A DNA stretch of 64,000 bases. It comes from Lineus longissimus (lineage: Eukaryota > Nemertea > Pilidiophora > Heteronemertea > Lineidae). Shown here piece after piece: positions 49,467 to 60,955 of this stretch (within the stretch, counting starts at the first letter, position 1; every line of letters begins with the position of its first letter). The translations under genes and the position numbers were made by a program. The notes beneath the pieces were generated by a model. It made no database searches and had not been told where the DNA came from. It was given only the letters and a program-made list of their open reading frames with translations. The DNA is taken from NCBI RefSeq assembly GCF_910592395.1, contig NC_088320.1:4340001-4404000 (forward strand), in the 5' to 3' direction.

Positions 49467-50002
49467 ATGTATGACATTGAAAGAAGAGAAAACATCCCTA
49501 AACCAGCACTTTTATTAGTAGTACATGTACTTATATTACATGCATTTGTATTAGATAGGCTTTTTGTGCATGCGTCCCTCAAGCAGCTAAATTGCGTGCG
49601 TTACTTCCCACCCTATATCACAAAAGATAAAAAGATGTATATCCAAGGTCGATCACTACACAAATGAACTGTTTGACCACTTTCTCTATGGCATCCGGTT
49701 GTCAATAACAATAGCGCTATACGTCGAAAAGCATTCCAATGCGCATATCAGACACTGTTAATGTCAGGCACAACTGAATTCGAAGTTTGCGCACAAACAC
49801 TTACACAAGTTCATCACATCGCCTCTGTCAAAATTCATTTGGTTTTGCAGTATATGGTGTATATTGTGATGACGTCAGAGGCAAATTATCCACACAAAGA
49901 GTACCTCCATATGTAGACGTTGATGGTAACGTTGATATTCATGGCTGATGTGACATGACCTCTGTATATTTCATAAGGAACGACCCGCGTGCTGAATCTG
50001 GT
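49467..50002. other. Convergent spacer between TRIM and SLC23 genes
   Basis: Should contain the 3' UTRs of both genes. No other feature recognised. Confidence 0.5.
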
Positions 50003-53000
50003 TCATTCACTGCTTTTCTTTGACTTCCTGCATGAACAGTGCCACCTTTGCGAGTAGGACGGCAAGAAAGGTATATAGGTTGCAATCCACTGCTCCTTCA
50101 ACCATGGTGTGACGTAGGGCAACTCGTACACTTGATCTAATGACTTCATTCCATGTGAACAAGTTCCATCACCTTTCATTGTTTCTTGACGCCATTTTAT
50201 TATGCCTCGTTCTTCCTCTGTCCCTGAAATGTACAAAAGATGAGGAGGTTAGTGGAAGTGCTGCGTCACTTCCGGATCCTTGAGTACTATGAAAGTATGT
50301 CACATTGTCTACCATTGTCTACCATTGTGCAAGCAGGCGATTATCATGTTATACACTGACAGTGTTAAATATATTTAACTGGCTTAAACTATTGAAACTA
50401 TTTAAGAACTCCTTGTCAAATGTTTGCCTGCACTTTCAAGTAGATTCCCAAGGGTCTAAGTGTCTCATTATACGAAATTTAAAATGTTCCAATCGACCAA
50501 AACAAATGAAGATGAATTAGTAGCGCCGTATTAATTAATTAACACAAGACATGATGACACGGAAGGCCTTCGTACTTCGTGCTTCGACTTTCATACCTCA
50601 AAATGGCAACGTTCACACCTACATCATTGTCCGATCTCCGGATAACTATGTCGAACAATGGGATAGGCGTTCACGATGACGTTTCGAGGGCTTTGCGAAA
50701 ACTCCCTATTGTATGTAAACGAAGAACTTGAAAGTGATGACAGACTTTCCGATCGCCCTCTTGCAACCTGCCAAAACCTCTGAAAACGGATGACCTCACC
50801 ATCATGTTGTGTAAAGTATCTTACCAGGCACCGTGTTATCCAGAAAACAGCCAAGAACACCGCCTATAAACATGGGTGTGTTGAACAGCACCACCAGGAC
50901 TTGGTCAAGCTCGATCATACCTGAAATATGAAAAAGATAGTACGTGTCGGTGTATATATATATATGATAATTGAGTAACCTTGTGAACGCTGTCGCCGCA
51001 AAGCTTGTATTGTTGACATTACATTGTTATATGGACACCACGACATTGTTCACAATCTTAAAGAAAGAAGAAAACCGAGATGGAAATAATGACAACACAA
51101 GCATTGTGGCGGTATGGTTCACTCGGTATTCTCTTGTTTTTAGGGGCGGGGATAATGACAATAGTAGCTGTCTTTCAAAGAAGAAGAATCTGAACCGGTC
51201 AGTTCGCCATGGTGTACTATGAGAACATCTACCTGTGATACTTAAGCTGGGCTACTTACTGTCCTGGAAATGATGACACACATTTGTACAGCAACTACTA
51301 TCTCGTGAAAGTTTCTTTGGTAATATACCGGTATCGCCAGCTTCACAATCAACATGCAGGTTTCGCAACCCTTACAAAGCCCAAATGGTTTCTAAGATTG
51401 TGAAAAAAACTTTTTGCTGAAATAAAAGCTCTGCGGGGTGCATATTTGTGTTGGCCGAAAAACCAATAAAGGTTTTACAAAAACCTTTATTTCTAACAGA
51501 GTACGTCTTATTCTTACTAACCCGTCGATATGGCATTGGGGTTGCTTTTAAAATACCCCGGAATCATGAGACCCATTATCAACGAAAATCCTAGAATACA
51601 CTGGTTTCGGGAACTTCCTAAATCGATGAACTGCAGACTTGATAAACCGATGGCCGACACCATACCAAAGCTCAAAGTGATGATGGCGCCGAGAATGGGC
51701 GCGGGCATCATGGTCAAAATGGCGCCGAATTTTCCAAATACTCCGCAGACGATGAAGATGAAGCCCGCCATTATGAAAGCGAGGCGACTTCCGACCTGAA
51801 AGATAAACATGGCGTCATGATGACTAGGAATGGTGAATAGGAAGTGATAGGCCATATATTGATCCCTGGAACCTGTCCGCTTGTTTTTCTTTGTCAGATG
51901 ACTAGGGATGGTGAATAGGAGGGGATAGGCCATATATTGATCTCTGGAATCTTTCCGTTTCTTTTTCTTAGTCATATTAGACTCTTGGACAAATGGAGCC
52001 CAATCACTTCCCATACAAGATGAGGTGCACTGACCCCCAACTCTGGCACCCACCTTTGTAAACCCAATAGCTCCAATATTCTGACTATACGATGTGGTGG
52101 CTCCTCCAGATCCAAATGCTCCAGACAAAATACTCGACAACCCCTCCACAGCGCAGCCCCGATTGACAGCATGCGGAGGGGGTGGGCCTTCCTGGCATAC
52201 CCTTGCGCACGCGTAGTAGTCGCCGACTGATTCAACAACTGAGGTGAAGGTCGCCGCCATCATCGCCATGTAACCTGCGGCGCTTACTGTTGGCATTCCC
52301 CACTGACCTGAAAACAGACAGGAAAAAGAGATGGAGTTAAATATGTTCTGATCAACATCAGCCCTCAGCTCATACATGTATAAATAAATTGGTTCCTTAC
52401 CTGGATAGGGAAAGAAAAGCCATTTGGTGCTGTACAACACATCGATGTTGGCGTCAACCCGAGCCTTGTAGCCTTGGTCATCCGGGTCGTTGGTGAACAC
52501 ATTGCAGACGGTCAAGATGGCGCAGACGGACCAGGATATGGCGATGGCTAGAATCACCTGAAAAAAACAGTTTGCAAAATATTAGCTTGGGTTGAAAAAT
52601 ACACACACAATTTCCCGTGAAAAGTTCAATGGAATGAATGCGAAAAATTATCTATAACACCACGTTGAAAAGGAGCCGTGGTGCGCGTTATCAAAGCAAA
52701 TGATGATGACACTGGCGTATAGATTCAGCCATAAACAGACTCCTGTTGCAGTTCATTTCGTCATATCATTCATATCTAATTTGGGGAGGGGGGGGGGAGG
52801 ATGCCGATCCGCTGCGTTTTGAGCGGACCCATACAAGTCATAAGAAGTTTCTCAGATGATAGACTGACGACACGCCAACATAAAGAAGTCTAATCAAAAC
52901 ATGTTCAACCTACCGGTAGCAATTTGAACACCGGATACTTCATCACGTGACAGCCTAGCTTTCGTGTGAACGCCGGAACCGGAATTGGTACGTTGCCAAG

Positions 53001-55628
53001 GTAGAGGGAAAACAACAGCAGGAGAGCCAAGGTCAAAATGGCGATGCCCCAGTTGACTTGGCAAAATGACATGCCCACATCGAAGAGGGAGAGGCCCACG
53101 AGAGTGATGGTGGGCGCCAGGGTCAGAGGTCCGATGAATCGGAGGATGAAGCCAAGGATGCCAGTGGTGCCGATGACGACCTGGGTCAATGAGGCGACCA
53201 TGATTCCGCCTTGGATCTGAAACATGAAGAAGGGTAACGATTGAAGTGGATGCCGACTTGGGAGGCCGGTCTCATTGTGACCAAACAAAAAAACAAATAC
53301 TGTAATAAGGTTCGTATGGCAATGCCGGCAGGATAAGTGCATATTGCAAGCTAGTAAAATGCAGTTGATTACGCGCACATAAAATTGGCCACTTAGACAA
53401 CACTAGCGTAGATGTTAATGAGAGTTGAGCGTTTGTAAATAATGATTTCCGCGGATATGAAGAATTCCACCCAACCTTCAAACCTCTATAGTGAAATGAA
53501 GAAATTGACCCGATGGGTTTCAACCCACGACCTCCCGCTCACCTCTCGCATGCGGGACTGCCACACCTCGGTCACGTCCATGGTACTATTCGTGCCGTTC
53601 ATGAAACTGCTGTTCATCATCAGTTCAGACGAATTCGAAATTGAAAAACCTGAAGAGATGATACTTCAGAATAAACTGTCCTTTTTTGGTAACTTTTTTC
53701 TTTCTTCAAAGAAAATTTCAAAAAAAAATTCAATTTGTTTTGAAGTACTTCCGGTATTATTGTTCAATGATGAGACTAACATTCTGATTCTCCGGCCCAC
53801 CCTTCACTAGCTCTCATCAGACCACTCTCCCAATGTTTCCCTTCTAAACATATGGTCATACCAGCACTAAGCAGCCCAATGGCGATGACAAACTAATGTA
53901 GATAGATGTATGATGACAAGTGTGTATATAATCTCCTACTTTCTACAAGCAGATTACCAGTAGTGGCATCATACGAGACAAGACCACAATTGATTTTTTA
54001 AGCCTTTTAGCAGTTAAATTGTCAATGTTTGACCGCGACGCATCAAAGAATGCGTCAACTAGTGAAACTGAAATTCGGATATGATATACGGGTTAGTCTT
54101 GCGAGTAACTGGTGCGATTTAAATTGGTGATTGACCACGGAAATTTTTTTTTAATCGACAAATTAGACAGACTTTGATATTTCCACTCTTTTCAGCCAAC
54201 TGGCAGAAAAAACTCAAAACACGCCCCCTATTACCCAATTAGCAAAATTCGAAATTAATTTTTTCATCAAATAATTTCTTTATATCTGTAGACTTGCCAC
54301 AGCAAATATTTTTTCAATACCTCTCCAAATATGTACTTGAGAGTAAAAAACATGCACTCGTCTAATAGATAGGCCTCGACCTATGAATATTCATTAGTGG
54401 TCTTGTCTCATACCTTCCCCCATATCTGGACAGCGCCATTTCTGTAGTGACATCAGCGCCACCACGGCCGGGATGAACTTGTGACAGCCACCCTGGATGA
54501 TAGGTAACCTGCAGGAGAAAACGAGAAGCCTTGAAGCAAACAATGGGGTTCACCTTTGACAGAGTTTGAACAAATCATATGCAAGCGAAAAATTTTCATC
54601 GAGTCGTACTTGATAGAACTGCGTCCATCGCATCATGTTCATGTCGCCAGCAAACTCAACGGATCCACCGGGCTCGGCTACTGGCTACGAGCCAGAGTCC
54701 GTGGAATCCGTCCATCCATTCCGTGGTTGGTTGAGTGTTCCCCTCATGCTCTTTGAAATGGAAATCCTGACCTGTTACAAACTCGCTATAGAAAAAGACA
54801 AATTTGCCTTCTCAAGTGAACTTCGTGTATAAGGACATCCGTGACATCGCGATTCTTACCTTACTCCCAGAATGCATTGCAATATTGTTGATATCCCGCA
54901 CATGACAAGGAAGGTCCCCAAAAGTTCCGCTTTCACGAGTTCCAGGCTTCCTGCGCAGATAGTATCAGCTACTATCAGTGGGATCGAGATTGATGAACTA
55001 ATGCTTAGTAGGACTTGCTATGAGATACGAGATATTACAGTTTTAGTGAAAAATCTATAATTTGTTATGGTTTGATAAATATTTGGTACTGGTGTACATT
55101 TCATTTGGCATATTGCCCTAAATACTATACAAAACCAACGTGAATGACGGCAAGGGGTGCTGCAACGAGTGGGACCGAAATTTCTAACTTCTAAAGGTTA
55201 CCAGAAGTGCTAATGGTTACCTGTAGTCCAAATATAAATGCCATATGTATTGGCGGGTTGTCTCCAACGGCGTACATCAATGCATTTCTATCCTGCTCTT
55301 CGTTGGCGAGGGGAATTTTAATATCAACTTCAGCGTTTGATTTCGTCTTCATTTCAATTTCGATCACTTCCACTTCCACTCCTGGTGGCGGGTTACCTAC
55401 AAGGAATGTCGGTGGTAAGTTTAGTGCGTGTCAATACAAACAAGCTGGAGAGCAGTGGATTTAAACTGGCCGTTCAAACATTATATTCTGGGTACACTTT
55501 TCCAGCAAAAAAACGTTTACTTTCATTACTAACCAACACTGCCACGTAGGTTCACTTTACGATAGTGTGCGTACAGTAGGCCTACCTGTCGAATCCGGTG
55601 AATCCACGGTTGTTGGATCTGGTTCCAT
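50003..55628 (-). CDS. SLC23: SLC23 nucleobase/ascorbate transporter
   Basis: Complete 11-exon gene: 55628-55586, 55396-55221, 55017-54860, 54508-54414, 53649-53543, 53216-52914, 52557-52401, 52307-52054, 51795-51522, 50920-50825, 50223-50003. All phases fit and the sum is 1884 nt, 627 residues (human SVCTs are about 600-650). Hallmarks in order: NPPIHMAFIFGLQ, IPLIVADTICAG, GVRLPIIQGG, EVWQSRMREIQGG, IGPLTLAPTITLVGLS, SVGDYYACARVC, SQNIGAIGFTKVGSR, GLSSLQFIDLGSSRN, FIGGVLGCFLDNTVPG and EEERGIIKW. It is a polytopic membrane protein, by family a sodium-coupled carrier for ascorbate or nucleobases. The signature has Gln before Asn (QNIG), where vertebrate ascorbate carriers have Pro. The second exon encodes an acidic cytoplasmic N-terminus. 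Confidence 0.95.
51415..51500. repeat. Fold-back repeat fragment (SLC23 intron)
   Basis: GGGGTGCATATTTGTGTTGG and CCGAAAAACC match the 43255-43465 copy. It ends about 20 bases from the donor of the exon 51795-51522. Confidence 0.5.
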
Positions 55629-57031
55629 CTTTCCCTCTATTCCGATCTTCGTAGGAAACAAACAGTCTGGAATCCTGGTAAGACTTCTAGCCTACCTTCA
55701 GTCAAGGGAAAACAATGGATCTTTGATGACCTGGGGCGTTATCGTGACTTGAAATTAAGAAAAATACTGGTATTATTTACAACGTTGATTATCACTTTGA
55801 TAATTATTCAAGTTCAAGTTCAAGGCTTTCAGTGTCACTGAGACGATTTTATTAGACAAATACCTCTTCGCCGTCAATCACCCTTGATTTTATGCAACAA
55901 AGTAAGATATTATTGCTGATTGTGAATCAACTGGTCGTCTGGCGGTCATAGTTCAAGCCGTTGTCGCCGCATCTTCAATTAGACGACCATAGTTCCAGCC
56001 GTTGTCGCCACATCTTCAATTAGACGGCCAAAGTTCCAGCCGTTGTCGCCACATCTTCAATTAGACGGCCATAGTTCCAGCCGTTGTCGCAGCATCTTCA
56101 ATTAGACGAACATAGTTCCAGCCATTGTCGCAGCATCTTCAAACGGCCATAGTTCCAGCCGTTGTCGCAGCATCTTCAACCTGAGAGACTTATTTTCTGT
56201 CTTCGTCTTATGTCGTAGCTTACCTGTTCTATTTTTCTGCAAACGCATCACTAGCTGAACATCTCCGATTTGAATCCTCACAAAGGTGTCATTCGTATTT
56301 GCACAATACGGCTGCAGGTTTCAATAGAGTTCACGTTTTTATACCATGTTTTAGTTAGTAAACGAACATGCCGTTGACTGGTGATATGGGACACTACAAC
56401 CGTAACAAGTGACACTGTCGATCCTATCTTCATGATAACGTGGCCTAAGAAGTACTCACTTAATGAAATGTCTTTGAGGAAGGGCCGATGATAGGTCACT
56501 ATGTAATATACGTATATATTCATGTACATTTAATCTTGACCTCGAAAGTAAGGGAATGTTGACTTGGCGATTAGGAATAATCATCCCTATTACTTTGCGA
56601 ACTTGCCAAATAGGTTACTATCACTACTTTAGAGCAACAATAGGGTGTTCCCTATCTCCTCCCTCGGTTCATAACGGATGATGCCAAAACCTCTCCAGGG
56701 AGTCTATGTTGATATCGAGTATGACTTTGAGCTGTTGTTTTTTAAATGTGTTATTAGCAACAGCTCAAAGACATACTCGCAAGTGTCAACTGTAAATCAG
56801 ACACACAAGAACAGACACACAAGTAAACATAAAAGTCATAAGTTGGTCATTTTGACAAATTTTCGCTTGTCCACGACTTACAATTATAACTGATGCAGCA
56901 CCGTAGATGTAAAAATGTGAAGAATTCAAGGCTGAGTGAAAGTTCAGTTTATTTGTACATGAAACTCTATTGGACGAGTATCTACCCCCGGGTATCAACC
57001 CTGTTTAAGGTATGTATTTTCATATTCGTAA
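55629..57031. other. Spacer upstream of SLC23 gene
   Basis: Should hold the SLC23 promoter and the 3' UTR of the IGFBP-like gene. The only structure seen is the 41-bp minisatellite at 55943-56180. Confidence 0.5.
55943..56180. repeat. 41-bp minisatellite, six units
   Basis: Units contain CATAGTTCCAGCCGTTGTCG and CATCTTCAATTAGACG. Five are nearly full length and one is shortened (TTAG lost before ACGGCC). About 320 bases upstream of the SLC23 start codon. Units are contiguous, with no spacers, so not CRISPR-like. Confidence 0.9.
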
Positions 57032-60000
57032 TCAGCGTCCTATGTCCACATTGTTCCAGGTCTTAGGCCTCTTTCCAAAACATGTCATCTTCCTGATGTC
57101 TACAATTGGAGTACATGTCTTCCAAAATGATCTCCCCCGTTCATCCGTGCACCAGCAGTGGGACCCATAACATTGAAGCGGAGAAAAATTTCCCGTTTTT
57201 ATGTCACAGTTGAACATCAAGCCAATTAGATGCTTTTCTCGGTAGTTGAACTTTTTTCGGGCACATCCTGTAGAAAAACAACAAGAAAATAATCAGAAGC
57301 ATTTAATTTTCCTGCCAAAATTGGTCATACCTGACCTTCCTGAGATTGTGGTCATAGCGATTCAAATTGCCATCCTTTTTTTGTACACAGTACCGTGTGT
57401 TACAACTGTGCCTCTACCACTTCATCGGCAGCATGTGCACATCCACAGTTGTGCGTACATTGGGTGATATGAATAAAGAGTAGTAAATGCCTTTATCTAA
57501 AACTCCATGTACATTTACACTTTGCCTCTCTGTACAAAATTGAAGTAAAAGCATTTGCTAGTCTTTATTCATATCACCCAGCGCGCTCTGCAGTGAACTT
57601 CTCAAGTTAGGAACTGTGTTAACTAGAGAGGGCGGCACAATCATTGGGCCAACATACACAATACTGCAAATGAAGGATGGGGGACAGGTGTCGCAAAGGA
57701 GGTGTCGCAACCAGGGACTGTGGTACATCCAACAGGAAAGTAGGAAAGTAGACAAAACACTGAATGGAAGACAGATGTCACAATCGGTAAGCAGACAACC
57801 AAACACTCCAATACTTTACCAGCGACCTCTTGCAGGTCATAGCCAAACTACACGAATCTATGGTCGCTGTATGTGTCTTACAATTCGGAAAAACTTACTA
57901 CAGTTCATAGAATCTGCTTCTGCAAGCGGTACCGTGTACCCACTGTCTTCATCACTGGCATTCTGTTTGGGAGTGTACGGGCGGATCCTCCGACAGAGCG
58001 CGTCCAAGCAGTGACACCTGGGGGCAGAAGGTTTAAAGTATAATGCACAGAGGTACGCCCAACATAGTGAGAATAATTATTAAAGACTTTAAATTTACAT
58101 CCACACCATATCTCCTTCGTCATTTACGCTGATGGTACATTGGATATAAACTGACCTTTTAATCTCGTTTCTGTTTTGGGCACTGTTATAGCGTCATCAT
58201 CGAACCCCCACCTGGAGAAAAAAACTGTACCCCATAATGTCATAGACTTGGTTGGGGATTGGAGGAGAAACCCAGACTTGGTTTGGGGCTGTCGGACGAG
58301 AAACCTTCACTATGATTACATGCATGACATGGTTGGAACTATCGGAGGAGAGGCTTCATGATTGTTACTTGGTTGGGGATTGTCAGATAAATTGGGAATT
58401 ATCCGGAGGAGAAAGCTGTATTATGATGTAGACTTGGTTTGGATTGTCGGAGGGGAAACCCAGACTTGGCCGGCGATTTTTGGAGGAGAACGCAAACTCG
58501 ACTGGGAATTGTCGGAGCATATACTCGCATCATGCTGGAAACTTCTTCTCGTTGTTCTAGTTGAGAGTTGGGCTCAATAGATGACGGAAAGTAAGACCTC
58601 TGCAGGGGCGGCTCGTCTGCAGATTGTCGCAGAAACCCATCACCACTAAACTACTAGGGCAGGGGTTGGAGTTTTACAAAATAAAACACTACGTGACTAC
58701 CTTCGACGGCAAAGTGGTATGTTTATCTATCTACAGGGTTATTCTACACGTTTAAAGTCAAGGAACTCACTCTCTGTCGGTGCAATTCTTAAATATATTC
58801 TTGCATTTTTTCGGCCCTGAAAGCATATATGCGACCATATAATATATACTAGCATTGTACCCGTGGCGCAGGCAGGTTCAAATGGGCTATACCTTGAATA
58901 GATTGAATTGCAATGAAAATATAATGCAATATCAAAGGAGCAATATCGAAGAGACAAATTAAACCAACCATTTGTCCACAGACTCGGACCCTGTGGCGTG
59001 CTGTATGCGTGCATATAAAAGTAAATCAATTGGTCCGAATGAGATGATGAGGCAATGTGAATATACCTCGTTCCTTAGTCAGCAATATGCCCCTTTTTAT
59101 ACGGAGATGAAGGAGAACCCAGATAGGCCTTCACATGTCGGCCTCCAAATGGCTCGGACCAATTGCACTATCACTACTAAAACTTTAAAATGCGTGCTCC
59201 TCCTACATGTAGCATGATCTCGGGCAAGGCACTTATTCGACAGGCAAGCTAGAAGTTCAGCACTGTGAGCAGCTCCTTGATAAGGCCATGCCAAGTTCAG
59301 AGTGCCTTTTCAGATACATCAAGTTTTGAAAGCTGTGTGGTGAGCACATAAACATACCATTGTAGCATTAATTTGAAAATCCCTTCATAATCAAGGGCTA
59401 GCTCTGGCTAATACAGTACCAATAAACGATAGACCATCAATTTGACCCCAGCTCCTTACTGCGGGAAAACCCAAGTCCAGCAACCAAAAGTATCAAAATA
59501 CATTTTTGTTTACATTTGAACTGCACACATGCGTTTGTTTACAATTTCTTTCCCGCGAAATCTCGAAGATCAGGTGACCTACAACCGTGGATTGAAAATA
59601 ACATTAACCTTGGTTCAGCAGGTCAACACGTGTACAGGCTGTTCCAATCATCCCCCTACAGCCAGCCGTTCAACAGGTAGTGTTAGTCACCCCACAGGGA
59701 GTGCAGGTGATTCATTAATCCCCTGCATAACTGAACAGCAATGGCTTGGCTTCCGTGAGTGATAAGGAGAATTGACCGTGTCCGATTAAAAATCCCTCAT
59801 TACTGCTCCGCTGAAGTAAATTTCCGAAAATAAACATGACGTTGCATCAGGATAACATATCACCTGCAAACGTGCAAAATTTCGAGACGAAACACGACCC
59901 CCAAATGGCACTTTAGCGAGCCGCCTTATAGTATTATGATATAGATTGTTCATTTCGATTGCTTGCCTGAAGATGGCGTGGTGGTAGTCTGTGAGCGGCG

Positions 60001-60955
60001 GAAGGACAATCGTCTCGCAGTTTTGATGTGCTGTTTATATGAATTGTCTGTCTACGATCATTCTGAACCGTCCCGTTTTAAAAAGGAAATGTCTGTCGGA
60101 ACACAGTCTGTCGGAACTGTAAAATCGCCTCTGCGACAACAGTATCATTGGTCGGGAATTGTCGCATTGAAGCTTTTCAAGTAGCCTATGCCATCGTCAC
60201 CTGGTTGTGAAATTGTCTCTCAAAGTAAATGACAGCCTATTTTGGGAAGAAAGAAACCGATTCGTTGGCAGTATCTTTTCCTCTATGCGCTTTTACCTAG
60301 TGGGAGTTCTTCACATTTGCTCGTCTTCGGATCACAGAACGTCCCCTCGGCGCAGCGATTCCCAGCGTCCGGCACACCAAGTAGGGCACTCAGTATTGCC
60401 AGACAGCGCCCGCCTTTTGCTGAAAACAAAATAAAAGTAGATCGGGAATCAACTGTCGAACACTCTTGAAGACAATTTTATATGATAGAGGTGACCCCAA
60501 TAAGACTGAGGCAGAATATTCGCCATCGTTTTCACGGAACAATGTCCTTTACAATGCACCGTGCCCGGAGCGTAATATAGGAGGGCTGCTAAAGACATTC
60601 TTAGTCATGCATGTGGGCAGATCGTATCGTTGTTAGAGACATTATGGAGACTCCCTCATAGTGTCTAGAATAATTGTCACTTAGGGCTGGTGTACCAGTC
60701 TGGCCATGCGTTGTAGTTGTGACACCGTCCTGATGACCGATTCGACATGTGATACATACCTATTTCTTGATAACAATAAGGACAGCATCCGCAAACCCCG
60801 CCGCCGAACTCTTCAAAGATGCCCCTCTCCTGATGACAGGCTTCCTTAGTGATGGCATCTGCGCATGGAATCTGTTCACATCCGGTCAGACAGACAAACG
60901 CAGACGACACGATTGAAATGGCGCCAAATAGAGCTAAAAATAATAGCAGCTTCAT
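57032..60955 (-). CDS. Secreted IGFBP-like protein with thyroglobulin type-1 domain (184 aa)
   Basis: Three exons: 60955-60760, 60419-60297, 57267-57032, all phase 1, sum 555 nt. Exon 1 has a signal peptide (MKLLLFLALFGAISIVSSA) and a Cys-rich part with VCGCCPYC (residues 54-61), the CGCC-x2-C core seen in IGFBP N-domains and related inhibitors. Exon 2 continues it (GGRCLAIL, NRCAEGTFCDPKTSKCEE). Exon 3 is a thyroglobulin type-1 domain: CARKK, FNCDIKTGNFSPLQCYGSHC, CWCTDERGR, with final cysteines at KTC and MTC. The order N-domain then thyroglobulin type-1 is the IGFBP layout, so binding of an insulin-like peptide or inhibition of a protease is possible. The usual linker is nearly missing. 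The last intron is about 3 kb and could hide a further phase-1 exon. Confidence 0.7.
57461..57580. mobile_element. MITE family M1, copy 2 (intron of IGFBP-like gene)
   Basis: 120 bp. Ends TGGGTGATATGAATAAAGAG and GTCTTTATTCATATCACCCA. Same orientation as the copy at 26499. Confidence 0.88.
58245..58530. repeat. Degenerate minisatellite
   Basis: Several units built around GACTTGGTTGGGGATTG, TCGGAGGAGAAAC, at irregular spacing of about 30-60 bases, inside the last intron of the IGFBP-like gene. Open frames here are repeat-derived. Confidence 0.65.

Noticed and set aside
51517-52557. A single 346-codon frame in the SLC23 region
   Set aside because: It reads through two introns; three separate exons with family-consistent junctions explain it better.
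55943-56180. CRISPR-like array
   Set aside because: Units are contiguous without unique spacers, in animal DNA; it is a minisatellite.
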